Below are positions 27,997 to 41,400 of a DNA stretch of 64,000 nt, piece by piece. The translations under genes and the position numbers were made by a program. The notes beneath the pieces are model-generated. The model saw only the letters and a list, made by a program, of their open reading frames with translations, was not told where the DNA came from and searched no databases. Positions within the stretch are counted from its first letter, which is position 1. Each line of letters opens with the position of its first letter. The stretch is from positions 41,001-105,000 of the forward strand of contig JAUJYZ010001428.1 of assembly GCA_033675265.1 (NCBI GenBank), given 5' to 3'. The DNA comes from Actinostola sp. cb2023 (lineage: Eukaryota; Cnidaria; Anthozoa; Actiniaria; Actinostolidae).

Positions 27997-28486
27997 TTAA
28001 TTATATTTTATATGTATTATGTTATTAACATGGTCTATAATATTCAGTATTTCAGATTTGAATTAAATGGTATAGAAGTTTTCTTTGTCAGTCTGGAATT
28101 ATTGGGTATTCCTTAGTATAGGAATTACTAAAAATGTTCAGTTGATTTCAAAGCATAGAGTTATCAAAAATTCCCAGAAATTTCAAGGTTTTCAGTTCAA
28201 CTGGTTAATAGTCTTGTTCTTAGCATGTTGTATTAATTACTAAGAATTACAGCTACCATTTTCTGCATTGAACAACTGAGAATGAGATCATTGTATATTG
28301 TATCAATTCTAAAATCAAGCCTGACTGATTCTGAAATATTGAGCTTTATAAGTCTTGTTGTAAGACAGTTCTCATTTTCAGAATAAACAACTAAAAATAC
28401 TGGTAGATAAATTCTATAAACAAAATGTAATTAGTGATTCTGAAATTGAGGGGGGGGGGTGGCAAACCCTGAATAAAACGAGGGGG

Positions 28487-28777
28487 GTGTACTCCCATAT
28501 ATTTGCTATGGGTATGGGCCACTGGATAGGGTATAATCTGTCTTCAACAGGGTATGAATTTACAAGATGTCACTGTCTTATGATAGGGTCAGGGTTTACA
28601 GACCCTAGTGGTACACCCCCCTATCTAAACCCAGCCGATCAAGATAGACCTGAGCACCCTCTGCAGCTCTTTTTTTTTTTTTTTAACTTTTATTCGAGTA
28701 CACCGGAATACAATATTTATTCTTATTCTCGTTTTGATATAATCCAAATCTCTCTTTATATTATCATTGTGTTAATA
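28487..28777. other. Foldback centre, no gene seen
   Basis: A short frame crosses this stretch into the MITE, but its composition does not suggest a protein. A poly(T) run of about 15 lies near 28670. Confidence 0.4.
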
Positions 28778-29052
28778 TACACTCAATTGCAGAAAGGTTG
28801 TAGTATACATTTATACAAATATCTAATGAGATACAAGATATCTAATGAGATACAAAGTGCGAAACATTGATTATTTTCTTCTAATATATCAGAATCATCA
28901 ATTTTAGATTAGCATCGCATCCATCAAGGACAACACAATAGTTTTCAGCACTATTTTGTGCTTAAACAGTTGTATTTTAGCATGTCTAACATTTTGCATC
29001 TCATTAGATATTTGTATATTTGTATACTACAACGTTTCTGCAATTGAGTGTA
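28778..29052. mobile_element. MITE copy 2 of the 17856 family
   Basis: It has the same termini (tacactcaattgcagaaagg and ctgcaattgagtgta), the same arms and the same internal text as 17856-18142 (for example tcagcactattttgtgctta), with small deletions. TA flanks both ends. Confidence 0.85.
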
Positions 29053-29869
29053 TAATATATAATTAATAATATCTGAAACATAAGCTTAACCCTATTCTTG
29101 CCTATTCTTTTGGGGAAAATACATAGCACAACAACCAGTAGTCAACAGATTGAAATAAAAATACCATCATTTTATATAGCTTTTATCTTTATATTTACTG
29201 TCAGAAACCGGTCATTTAATAGCAATAAAAACTAACTAAATTAACTAAATTGGTATTGAAACCAAGGCACATTCTACTTCATGAGTGACATACATAAATA
29301 ACTAATGTAAAAGTACTTAGCAAATGAAGAGAACACAGTTTCACCACGAAATCCAAGGAAATACATATGACGGTCTCCAATCATCGTGTCCTTATTTTGT
29401 ACACAACAACTTTGGAGGCAAAGATACAAAGATTCAGAGCATGTACATCCACCATATTCCACACAGTCCATGGTTATTACCTTCTAAGCAGAACCTCCTT
29501 TTTTGAAGTAACCATTACTTAATTTAGCTTCTCTAGAAAGCCAAGACCTTTACCCGGTCGAAAGATTTCGGTCTCCATTTAGATAACCATCAAGACTAAA
29601 ACTCCGAAAAAAGCACTTAATCCTTGCATTACTTTTATCTCGGTAGAGATATTCTTACACATTAATACCTCTAGATACTAAAAAAATATACATATAGACT
29701 GTACATATAGATCTGAACAAAATATTGAGCGTTGTATAGTCGGCATGAAGTAGACCAGACTGGCTGCCATATTGAAATTCGTACGAACGAGCCGTGACGT
29801 CACACTGGTAACTATCAGTCGGTCACAAATGCTAATTCGAGAACAATAGAGGTACCCCCTCCCTCCTGA

Positions 29870-30726
29870 TACAGCCTTTTGCAAAAATTCTGTCGCGACC
29901 AAGTATATCAGTATATCAGTATATCACTATTTATAACCCATCGATAAATTTTCGCGCGCGCCCATTGGTTAAAACGGGTCACGTGGTACAATTTCACTGG
30001 ACGGATGTCAGGTAATATCCCCCAGTTTTGAGATGATATCTCCCACTTTGGAGAAAAATGAAATTATCTTAACTTTTTTAAGACTGTAACGTATTTTTAG
30101 TAGGTAAATTAGCTTGTATAACATACATGTGGTGTACTTTTTCCCTTTTGGGGGATTTTAACGTCGATATGACAGGTATTTGATGTATTTTTATAATTTT
30201 TCGATCCTTAAACTGGCGAACAAACGTCAAAATCGGCGCCCAAAAAATCACTCAAATAAAACCCAAAATATCAAGAAAACCACTCAAAAAGCTTCAAAAT
30301 CTATCAATCTTTTATTTTCGAATACGTTTTTAGAAGTTTACACATGAAAAGATCTCAAACGGAACGGATATTTGAACTCGATCGAAACTTGTTTTCTTCA
30401 CCGTCAGTCATTTTGTTTCGGTTTCTTCAACATTGAAGTCGACGTAGAAAATTTATCGAAGGGTAATAAAATAAATAAACCCCTTTCTGGCTTACTGGTA
30501 TATCGGCTGATAATGTCCTTGGCTTAGAGATGGTCCTCAAAATATCACAGTTGCCCTCGAAGCGAAGATCGTTGACTGTACAAGCGTGGATTGGAGAGCC
30601 ATGAATACGATACAAGCTACACGCGAAAGTTATTTTCACATTCATTTGATAGTATAAATTAATCTTCGGGTATATAGTGATATACTGATATACTTGGTCG
30701 CGACAGAATTTTTGCAAAAGGCTGTA
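29870..30726. mobile_element. Palindrome-ended element, 857 bp
   Basis: The terminal inverted repeats begin tacagccttttgcaaaaatt and continue through ctgtcgcgaccaagtatatc. The right end is the exact complement at 30660-30726. It abuts the right arm of the 3-kb foldback on one side and an AAACTATATA repeat on the other. No transposase frame is visible. Confidence 0.8.
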
Positions 30727-30754
30727 AAACTATATAAAACTATATAAAACTATA

Positions 30755-31018
30755 TACAGCCTAAAAATTCTGTCGCGACCAAGTATATCAGTATATCACT
30801 ATATACCCATGTGAGTCCCGCATACCTGCACGCTACCCGTACACGCATTTCAAGATGGTTGACTGTACAAGTGTGGATTGGAGAGCCATGAATACGATAC
30901 AAGCTACACACGAAAGTTATTTTCACATGTCATTTGATAGTATAAATCTTCGGGTATATAGTGATATAGTGATATACTGATATACTTGGTCGCGACAGAA
31001 TTTTTGCAAAAGGCTGTA
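30755..31018. mobile_element. 264-bp internal-deletion derivative of the 29870 element
   Basis: It has the same terminal repeats and the same inner right part (gtggattggagagccatgaa, atacgatacaagctacac) as 29870-30726, but most of the centre is missing. It is separated from its parent by 28 bp of (AAACTATATA)n. Confidence 0.8.
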
Positions 31019-31261
31019 AAACTATATAAAACTATATAAAACTATATACTATAAAACTTAACTGTCAACTGACAATCGAAGTATCAAACACGTTCAATTG
31101 TTCAAAACAGGATATGGCCAGTTAATAGTTAACTAACGTTTAACTGACCAGGCAAACATTTAACTGACAAGTGAAACATTTGACTGACAACTGACAGTAT
31201 AGACCCCCCCCCCCCCCCCCCCCCCCCCCCAATTCAGACCCAGACCCTCGTATATCGTTGC
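31019..31261. other. Insertion-site flank and a 27-base poly(C) run
   Basis: AAACTATATA repeats continue to about 31055. They are followed by several ttaactgac/aactgacaa words, then a C homopolymer at 31204-31230 that could hide an assembly length error. Confidence 0.6.
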
Positions 31262-31831
31262 ATCCCGGTTATTAGCCCCCTACCCGATTATAAGTCCCCT
31301 TCATTTAAATGAAGCAAGTAGTCCAAGGACTCAGCAAAGACCAATACAACGTATCTTGCTGAGTCCTTGGACTACTTGCTTCATTTAACATTGTTTTTGA
31401 CCCATTTAGATCTATACATTAGATCCAACGTTTTCTGGCAGGATACTCGTACACGGCTTTTGCTACTTCTCAACCCTTCATTTACTCCTCCCCATACGGG
31501 GTACCACATACAGGAAACAATAATCAGGCAATTAGGTGTACGTAGCAAATGATACTGATGTCCATGTAGTATACGGTAGCTCATTGCTTGAAAATCCGCT
31601 CAGATTATAGTTTTTTTCTGAGCATATTCACGTTTAAAAACGTTTACTGTTATTGTTGCATGAACACTGTGAACTAAAATGGTCACGATTATAAACATTG
31701 TTTTTTAAATAGAACGGATTTCAGACGTTTTTCCCCTCCCTTTTATAAGCCCCGCCCCCCCCCACCGATTATAAGCCCACCACAAAACCCTTACGAAGTT
31801 AATATAAGCCCAGGGCTTATATAACCGGGAT
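31262..31831. mobile_element. 570-bp element with ATCCCGGTTATTAGCCCC-type ends
   Basis: The ends atcccggttattagcccc and gggcttatataaccgggat are inverted repeats. Inside, gattataagccc-type words recur near both ends. A separate perfect palindrome at 31306-31389 (arms include aagcaagtagtccaaggact) lies within it. It resembles in style the TAAGCGCCCC-rich element at 52423-52887. Confidence 0.65.
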
Positions 31832-31982
31832 CAGTCTACGGTATGTTATTGGAGGCAATAAAAGTTTTTGTGTCAATTTAGACACTTGAAGCTAGCATTC
31901 ATTGGAGAAAGTGAGACTTCTATGAAAATCATTGACAGATTCATACATTCATTTGTTCGTCAGGGGCTCCTGGTTCGTTGGG

Positions 31983-32365
31983 TCATTCATTCATTCATTC
32001 ATTCATTCATTCATTCATTCATTCATTCATTCATTCATTCATTCATTCATTCATTCATTCATTCATTCATTCATTCATTCATTCATTCATTCATTCATTC
32101 ATTCATTCATTCATTCATTCATTCATTCATTCATTCATTCATTCATTCATTCATTCATTCATTCATTCATTCATTCATTCATTCATTCATTCATTCATTC
32201 ATTCATTCATTCATTCATTCATTCATTCATTCATTCATTCATTCATTCATTCATTCATTCATTCATTCATTCATTCATTCATTCATACATTCATTCATTC
32301 ATTCATTCATTCATTCATTCCGTTCATCCATTCATTCATTCATCCATCCATCCATCCATCCAACC
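31983..32365. repeat. (ATTC)n microsatellite, about 380 bp
   Basis: Near-perfect CATT tetranucleotide repeats end in a few variant (CATC) units. All frames encode artefactual His-Ser-Phe-Ile repeats. Confidence 0.97.
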
Positions 32366-32376
32366 ATTCACGCATC

Positions 32377-33532
32377 TAATTACAGTCAAAGGACATGAAG
32401 CGTGCCTCCTTAGACTGCAATATTAAATTCATTATTGGACTTAAAATTCATTATTTGTCGTTCTCGTCAGTTCAATTTTAACATGCATGGAAGAATGTCA
32501 AACCACTATTCAAGAATCAGAGGACTTCTCTATCACGTGTATATCTCGAAAGCTATGAAAAGAAAGCTCAAGTATGTCGCAGTTTACTGGGAGAGAAAGT
32601 TACGCTAAATTCACGTAAACATTGTTTATACATTGATTCCATGTACTCGCACCGTGACAGATGGCAGCGTATATCATGCACGTGTACATATCGTTAAAAT
32701 TTGTGTTTTATGACTCTACACCACATTTTCTTTAACATCACCATGCAAAAATATACGATGGCACTTCACCACTTGGTTGAATCCCGGAGTGCAGTCAGAA
32801 TTTGTGATATGAGTTTAATTTTGTTTTCGTAAACAGAAGATTGAAACGACCAAAAATCCAATAATGAATTGAATATTGCAGTATTCTTCGTTTGCACTTG
32901 ACGTCACTCCCCTTGAGAATTAATTCTAAAATTAGTTATGAATCCTATCAACTTGATTCTTGGCAGTGTTTTAGAGAATTATGATATGAATTATTGTAGA
33001 AAGTTTCAGATGGGCTTGATGTTTTGTGTCCGAGTTATTGAAGTTTGAATTTTGTCACGCAACTCTTACTTAGCGCTAGTCACGTCTCTGAAAAGTCGTG
33101 GAAAACAACAAATTTGTACCAAATTAAATGTCTTTAGTTCTATACATGTTTAGAAGTTCTATTTATAGTGAAATTAAGTGGTGTTTATCAACTCTAAGCT
33201 TGAATTTATTTTTTGAAATTTTGGCCGCCATGTTGGAAGACATCCAGTTGTCTTCCAACATGGCGCCGCTATACAAACACACTGGAATATTTGGAAATTC
33301 GTTCGCCCATAGCTCGGTAAAGAAATGCTCTTGTGGTCCAAAATTTTGCTCAGAGGTGTTATTTTGATAGCTCTACAAGCTCATAAGCTTTTTATTTTAT
33401 TTGGCAAAGGAAATGATATTTTGCAATTTGAGAACAGCCGTATAAATTAAAATCGACGGCGTAATCCGCCAAATACCACGTGGTTGCAAACGAAGAATAG
33501 AGGGGCACGCTTCATGTCCTTTGACTGTAATT
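32377..33532. mobile_element. 1.15-kb foldback element upstream of CHORDC1
   Basis: The left end attacagtcaaaggacatgaa and right end ttcatgtcctttgactgtaat are inverted repeats. A third, internal copy of the sub-terminal arm (caataatgaattgaatattg) lies at about 32855-32890, facing the left arm. A short perfect palindrome with two AACATGGCG motifs is at 33225-33262. No transposase is seen. Confidence 0.7.
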
Positions 33533-33949
33533 AGCCATTACCTAAGCGAGCAGGGGACTGGGAACGAGTTTATTAGAATTAATGCAATTACGAAATTAAG
33601 TTCATGACATGAAACAGCATGTTGAAATTAGCATATGTGCAAAGTTTGATATGATTTGAGCGAATTCTGTCGGAATTATAAACTTTTGAAATTGTGTTGT
33701 CCAGCCAAAATTTTACAGTGAATGTATGGTTTGGCTGGACAACGTCAAAAATTTACAGAGTTTGTATGTGAAAATAGACATCTGTTGATGCCCTCTAGCA
33801 TCGTCAATATGAAGCCGAAGTTCACCAAACTTTCCAGACTATCTAAGTTTGATCTGCTCTCTCAGAAAATGATGCCCATTTTTGCTAGTTTCTTATTGAA
33901 TTTGTTTTACGGACTTGGTCCCAGTCTGCTCGTTTAGGTAATGGCTAAT
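33530..33949. mobile_element. MITE family A, intact 420-bp copy
   Basis: The ends attagccattacctaa and ttaggtaatggctaat are inverted repeats, followed inward by cgagcaggggactggga on the left and its diverged complement on the right. Two further copies, each interrupted by another insertion, are at 47858-48921 and 48978-49553. The right end is 174 bp before the CHORDC1 start codon. Confidence 0.85.
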
Positions 33950-34122
33950 TCATTCAATAATTCCTAAAATACAAAAACATCTCACCGAAATGGTTTGGTT
34001 TCCCTGTGGAATTCTTACTCGAAGAGCATCATGGGTAATTTCAACCATTTTACCGGTTCGTGAAGTCTGATCTTTGCTTCTTGAATTTTTGGCTGTAAAA
34101 CTTTATATCAAATCTAAAAACC

Positions 34123-35451
34123 ATGTCTACCGGTACATTACTACGATGTTATAACAAGGGATGTGGTAAAGAATTCAAAGAAGACGAGAATAGCGAAGGT
34201 AAGGCTGTTTTAAGCGACAGTTTTTTGAAGGTTTTTAACCGGATATGAAAAACATCGAAGATTTTAAATTTAAATTCTGTATCAATGACTTTTAGTTTTA
34301 ATAATAATAATAATAATAATAATAATTGAAATTTATATAGCGCTAAAATTATAAATATTCTAAAGCGCTTTACAAGACTATTAATGAGTTTTAGTGATGA
34401 AGGATTGTAGTTATAGTAAGTAATACAAGTAATAGTTATTTGTGGTCGTTGTTAGTTCGATTCAGGGGAATTTTCTTCGTCTTTTAGCTGCTGTACACAG
34501 CACAGTACATGTAAGCTTACCATTCTGACACTTTTGTCTTTTAATTTTGCATCATCATCATCATATTCTCGCTTCTCGGTAGATTTTCCCAAAACTTTGA
34601 ACAAGTGCGTAATAACAATATTTATGCAGAAGTTGACAACAGAGGCAAAATGTATAGTCATTTAAAGTACATGAAACTCATTGTATTTTCTTCTTTACTA
34701 GTAAGATTATTGAGTCGTCCACTTGAGTTTTGAACATTTTATGACGTCAGGTGTGTCAATAAGAGTACAGACAACTCTAAGCCATCTGTAATTTGTTTTA
34801 TTTTACAACAATTTGACATGTCAAAGCTTCGAGTTTTACCGAAAATTATAGGATAGGAAAAGATTGTGTGACAAGTCGTGACATGCTGTCTTGAGCACTG
34901 TGTGTCTGTCCTCTTATTGACAACTGCAATCCAGCCAATCAGATTGCAAGATTGCTCTCAAGTGTTGTAAAATATATACTTTATGACTGGAAATGTTTGA
35001 AATTTGATTAGAGAAAAATCAATCTTTTTGAAAGTGAACAATATATTCTCCAGATCATTTTTGTTATCTTTTTATATTTGGAGACTATGTTGATGTATAC
35101 TTCATCAGAAACTTCTCACAAGCTTTCTTTCTTGTTTATTTTAAAGACTGTTTTCATCATCCTGGGATACCTGTTTTCCATGACGCTCTCAAGGTACATG
35201 TATATGACTTGTACAACCTGTATGAGTTTAATAAGTAAGAAATGATCTCTAGGTAGAGGTGGGATAATGCTCGTAGGGATGAGCCACTGATACCTTAAAG
35301 CTCTAAGAGTGACACGGAGGACTGAATGAAGCCAAAATAATAAACCCAAGCAAGTCCAATACAATTAAAACTCAACCTAAAAATGTCCTATGGCCCATAA
35401 CGTAACCAAAAAAGTCCATGTTTTTCCTTGGCAAAAAAGTGGTACTGTAGC

Positions 35452-35496
<45 letters not shown>

Positions 35497-38400
35497 CCTT
35501 ATAAAAGGGGGTAGGGATGCTCGTCGAAAATTTTGAAAATGACCTCTAAAAGGGACCAGAGTCTTGTCTTGGTGGGCATGGGCGTGGCAGCGAATATTTT
35601 TACCCCTAAAAGGGACCAATTTAAAAAGTCATTTTAATAGTATAAAAGACAGTTAGCATCAAACGCCTTCCACTCTTACAAGTTTAAGACAACGTTGTGA
35701 CACAATACAGAGCGATGTTATTAAAATATCGCTGTTGATTGAATACCCTAAAAGGGACCGGAAAACTCTATTGGTGATCATTTTTATTTCTGACACCCTA
35801 AGTGGGACCAAAACACGAAAAAAACACCTAAAAGGGACGACAAGCATCCCCGCCACTTCGGTATCGGAGTCCCCCCCCCGGGGACTGTAGCCTCCAAAAG
35901 TCTTACAAAAACTTGGGACCCAAAAACAGTCCAAATTTTCAAATTTCAAACCTCCAAAATGGTTTCACCATCCCTGTCACTTTACTTATAATTTATACCT
36001 ACAGCACTGTAAGTAAGTGATTTCTGATCAAAATCCAAATTCTCCTTGAGATTCTTTGATTTTCAAAGGAGAATCTACATCATTGTAGGTTTTGATCTCA
36101 AGTTACTTATTCTGTTCTTGGAGAACAGTCTATGTGATCTCTGATCATAATCCAAATTCTCCTTGAGATTCTTTGATTGTCAAAGGAGAATTTAGGTTTT
36201 GATCACAAGCCATTTACGCTGTTCTTGTATGGACGTCAAATGACATTATCTATATTTCAGGGCTGGTCCTGCTGTAAAAGGAGAATGACTGATTTTACAG
36301 ACTTTCTTAATATCCCCGTAAGTTGTCCATTATTGTTATCATTATAATGTAACAATTGACCCAAATATTTATATGTTACTGTTTTGATAATTTGGCGATG
36401 ATGTAAGCGACAGGGGTCCAGAAACCAGTCATATCATGTGGGCTGTGCTGACATGTCTAATGACAGCTTTGCACATGTGTAGATGATGTCATTGACATGT
36501 CAGGATTCTGCAAATCTGAGCCAGTATAAATACAGTGTGTTGTTTAACTAGTGTAATTATCAGGTTTGCTTGCATAAAGCAACCACTAATGCCGTGTTTA
36601 CACTTGAGCGCTTTACCAAGGTACAAATCAGAAAACTAAGGTTAACCGCTCAACAAACAATAGTTTTCTAATTTCTACCAAGGTTCGGTAACTCGTTTAC
36701 TTGATTAGTAAACCTCCAAGTGTAAACACGGCATAAGTCTTATAGTATGAGAGTAGAATTTAACAAATTTCTATTGTGTCATTGCTGTGGCCCATTTCTG
36801 TGGACCTCAGACAGATGTTGAAAGCAGCCAGCCAAGTTGTGTTTGAAGCTGATCGACATGTATCCAGTCCTGAATGAGACCTTTTTGTTGTCTTATTTTA
36901 AGGGTTGTACAAAGTCAAAACACAGCAATATTAAACCACCAGAACCTGAGAAGACAGAAGAAAAACCATTAGAAAAAGACGAGGTATATTGTTGTTGTGG
37001 ATCTGTACCAGTGTTCAATCCCATCTATGATGCCTTGCACCAGTCTTGATTTTGTCAATTCACTGATTCGACACTAGTGCTCACGTGGTGTACTTCATGT
37101 TACTGTCACCAAAAAGTTCGTACATTGTCCGTGAATTGCTGTACAAATGCACTAACTTTTGTACAGTTTATCGACTTGATTTAGTTATTCGATTCTCTAA
37201 ATATTAACAAAATCTTGTTTATCAACCTTATTTAAAATAGTTTTGCTAATATTTAGAGAATCAAAAAACTAAATCAAGTCGAGAAACTGTACAAAAGTTA
37301 GTGCGTTTGTACGACAATTCACAGACATTGTCCAAACTTTTTGGTGGCAGTAACATGAAGTACATGTACACCACGTGTCTGAGCACTAGAGTCGAATCGG
37401 TGAATTACTGCTAACATTATACACATTATATAACATTATACACATGTACTGTAGACTTTAGATCGAGCAAAGTATTGTTTTGGGGTCAAGGATGGTTCAA
37501 ACTGACAACAAAGCCTTCAGATTTTCTTCTGATCTGGGAACCTTTTTCCGATTTCGATTTTCTGGCCAACGGAAGTATTTTCTGCTGTAGTGTTTGATGG
37601 TTCGTTATAGATAAAGATTGACACTAGATGTTTGTCACTCTCATTGTGACATGAACTCCAGGCTCTACACAGGGAGCCCAATAATACAGGGACCAGACAC
37701 AATGTCATTTAGTATGCCACTTCATGTTGTATCAAGCAATGTTGTTTTAAAATATTTGTTTTTAGGTTATTGAGATAAGACAGCCGCTGGAAAAACTAAA
37801 CATGCCTACACAAAGACCAAGGTTTGTACCATGACGGTATGACTCCCAAGGGGGAGGGGCAAGTATACTGGTTACCCCTCCCCCTCAAGGGAGTGATATC
37901 TGATTGAGAAATTATTTATGTATGCTTAGTACCATGAGCACCCTCAGGATGACTCCCAAGGTGGAGGGGCAAGTATACTGGTTACCCCTCCCCCTCAAGG
38001 GAGTGATATCTGATTGAGAAATTATTTATGTATGCTTAGTACCATGAGCACCCTCAGGATGACTTCCAAGGGGGAGGGGCAAGTATACTGGTTACCCCTC
38101 CCCCTCAAGGGAGTGATATCTGATTGAGAAATTATTTATGTATGCTTAGTACCATGAGCACCCTCAGGATGACTTCCAAGGGGGAGGGGCAAGTATACTG
38201 GTTACCCCTCCCTCTCAAGGGAGTGATATCTGAGGGCAAGGGAGTGATATCTGAGGGCAAGGGAGTGACATCTGATTGAGAAATTATTTTAAAACTTCAG
38301 TGTTTTTGATTGTTATCAGTGATGATCTACCAAAAATCAAGCTTAAAACTACAGCAACACAATCTTTAAAACAAGCATTAGCAAAACTTAAGGAACAGAG

Positions 38401-41400
38401 CCAGCAACCAAATTCAGATGGTATATTACTTTTACTATTAGTTTATTCTCTCTTTTTGTTTTCTTCCTTCCTATATCAATTCATCAATTCACCCATCTAT
38501 TCATTCATTCATTTATTCATTCATTCATTCATTCATCCATCTATTCATTTATTCATTCGTCCATCTATTCATTTATTTATTCATCCATTTATTCATTTAT
38601 TTATTCATCCATATTCATTTATTTATTCATTCATTCATCCATCTATTTATTTATTCATTCATCCATCTATTCATTCATTCATTCACCCATCTATTCATTT
38701 ATTCATTCATCCATCTATTCATTTATTTATTCATTCATTTATTCATTTATTTATTCATCCATATTCATTTTATTTATTCATTCATTCATCCATCTATTTA
38801 TTTATTCATTCATCCATCTATTCATTTATTTATTTATTCATCCATCTATTCATTTATTTATTCATCCATCTATTCATTTATTTATTCATCCATTTATTTA
38901 TTCATTCATTCATCCATCTATTCATTTATTTATCCATTTATTCATTTATTTATTCATTCATTCATCCATCTATTCATTTATTTATTCATCCATTTATTCA
39001 TTTATTTATTCATTCATCCATCTATTCATTTATTCATCCATCTATTCATTTATTTATTCATTCATTTATTTATTCATTCATTCATCTATTCATTTATATA
39101 TTCATTCATTTATATATTCATCCATTTATTCATTTATTTATTTATTCATTCATCCATTCATTTATTCATCCATTTATTCATTTATTTATTCATTCATTCA
39201 TCCATCTATTTATTTATTCATTCATCCATCTATTCATTTATTTATTCATTCATCCATCCTTTCATTTATTTATCCATCTATTCATTTATTTATTCATCCA
39301 TCTATTCATTTATTTATTCATCCATCTATTCATTTATTCATTCATCCATCCTTTCATTTATTTATTTATCCATCTATTCATTCATGCATTACATTCATGC
39401 ATCCATTCATTAACTCACTCATTCTATCTTTCATTTTTCTTTCTCTCATTTTTCTCACTTTTTCTCTCTGTATCTTTCTATATTTCGTTTGTTTTCGTTA
39501 TTTTATTTTATTTATCTTTTCACATTCTATTTTTCATTTATTCTTCCAGTGCATTGGTTATTTTCCCTTGTTTCTCTTTCTTTCTTGTATTCAGATCTGT
39601 ATTCTCTCTGTGATGGTCATTGCTCATGCAGTATTGGAGTAATATCCAACTATGCCAATAATAATCATTCCAATATATTCCTTCATTTATTTTCAAGAAA
39701 ACGAAAATGACCCTGACGTAACCAAACCAGGCACAATGTGTTACAATAATGCTTGCTCTGAGGTAAGTAGAATTAATTGACTTTGAACTTTTATCTTATT
39801 ATAATATAATATTTATTCATCCATCTTTCGTGTATAAAATGTCAAAATATTGAGCAAAACATCAGAGGATGTTATATACACTCCTAGAGAGTTCCAGAGT
39901 TTGCCAACCACAACCGAAAACGCTCTGTCACCGTAGCTCTTTGTATTTCAGGCTGACACAATTTTAGTGGTATTTTACACAGTGTTAGAGTTTCACACCT
40001 GCTCATATTACAAAAGACTGATTCCTTAAATCACTGTTTTCACAGAATCCATAACATTGTTTTGTTTCTTGTTGTAGACATATAAAGATGAAAGTTCCAA
40101 TGATGTGAAATGCTGGAATCATCCAGGTGAACCTATCTTCCATGAAGGGTAAATGCTACTACGACAATTTTTTTTCTTATGAAAATCGATTACAAATGAA
40201 GTGATGTTTCATCAGGGATGTTTCAGTATTTTGCGATCTGAACTTCGCATTTGCAAGTTTATAAAGGTTCAAATCATGATATGGTAATTTGGTGACGTCA
40301 CTAATCACTTCATATGTAATCAATTTTCAAAAGAAAACATTTTGTTGTAGTTTCGTCATAGCAGTATGATACAAGTTTGTTGCAAAAACAGGCAGATATT
40401 TGTTTTTATGGAGGCACAGCATATGAATCAATGGGTTTCATTTTTTGTACAAGAACAGATGTCATCTTAAAATTAGAGGAATGATATTATAGCATTGTTT
40501 AATTTAATGTTAGCGTTATAACTATACTCTAACTAAAACACAGGTAGCCCAACCATTGCTTCTAAGGCTACCTAAAATAATTATTAATAAAACAAGATCT
40601 TTGTATGTGCACATCTTTTTATGGACTTCCTGTGGGAGAGTGTGCATACACAATACATAACAATACTGCATTTCTGCAGGTGCTTCCAACGGGATGTGCA
40701 CAGGGAGCCCGTCATAATACATATTGCGTGCACACACTCTACCACAGGAAACAAATAAAAAAAGACACGTGCATATGTTTTTATTCATTATAAGTAGCCT
40801 CGGAAGCAATGGTTGGGCTGCCTGTGACTAAAGGGCGTGTTACACCCCTCTACTTTCTTGCAACTTGCAATAGTGAAGTAGTTACGGTAAGATTCATGCA
40901 GTGATGGTATTGTGTCATACAGTGACAGGATCCAAGCATTCTGATTGGTTAAGAAATGATTTCGCGCACTGTGATTGGTTGAATATAATGTGTTCGATTC
41001 TGTACTGTGACCGTAATTCCATACTGTAAGTTTCCCACTCATATATGATAACAACTCTACATTTATAACGGATGTTACATGCTCAATTCCTTCTGCAACT
41101 TGACGGCACTGTATGATATATTTGAGGGCCACAAGTTTCATAGATATATCTATTATGTGTTACCCTTGGTAAATAAAGTTTCTATTCTATTCTGTATTGT
41201 GAGCAACAAGAAATATAATATTTATCGCCTGTATAACATGGCCTTAATACATTCAGTTGAAATGTGTGGCTTCTCAACCCCTGATTGACATTATCTGTTC
41301 TCCATTCTTAATAACATGTAGCTACAAGTTCTGGACATGTTGTCAGAAAAGAACATCTGATTTTGATGAGTTTTTAAAACAAGAAGGTTGTACACCAGGT

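Larger units (their letters stand above)
26883..29868. mobile_element. 3-kb foldback element with about 480-bp inverted arms
   Basis: The left arm 26883-27361 and right arm 29382-29868 are reverse complements over their whole length with moderate divergence (for example ggagggagggggt versus accccctccctcc, and gaatttcaatatggcggcca versus tggctgccatattgaaattc). The 2-kb centre contains an older MITE (27736-27996), the MITE copy at 28778-29052, and no coding sequence I can recognise. Each arm encodes the short frame MAASLV.FMPTI.RSIFCSD, which may be a captured exon or chance. Confidence 0.75.

Noticed and set aside
31868..32426. Long His-Ser-Phe-Ile frames
   Set aside because: These are translation of an (ATTC)n microsatellite, open in every frame.
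36984..37049. VPVFNPIYDALHQS resembling part of a CHORD motif after CHORDC1 exon 4
   Set aside because: The true VPVFHDALK-type segment is exon 2 (35147-35193). Here there are no zinc ligands in order and a donor precedes it.
38276..39613. A 445-codon frame starting near CHORDC1 exon 6
   Set aside because: Only the exon 6 part (38320-38420) is conserved. The rest is tetranucleotide repeat beyond a good donor, and exon 7 continues the CHORDC1 protein.
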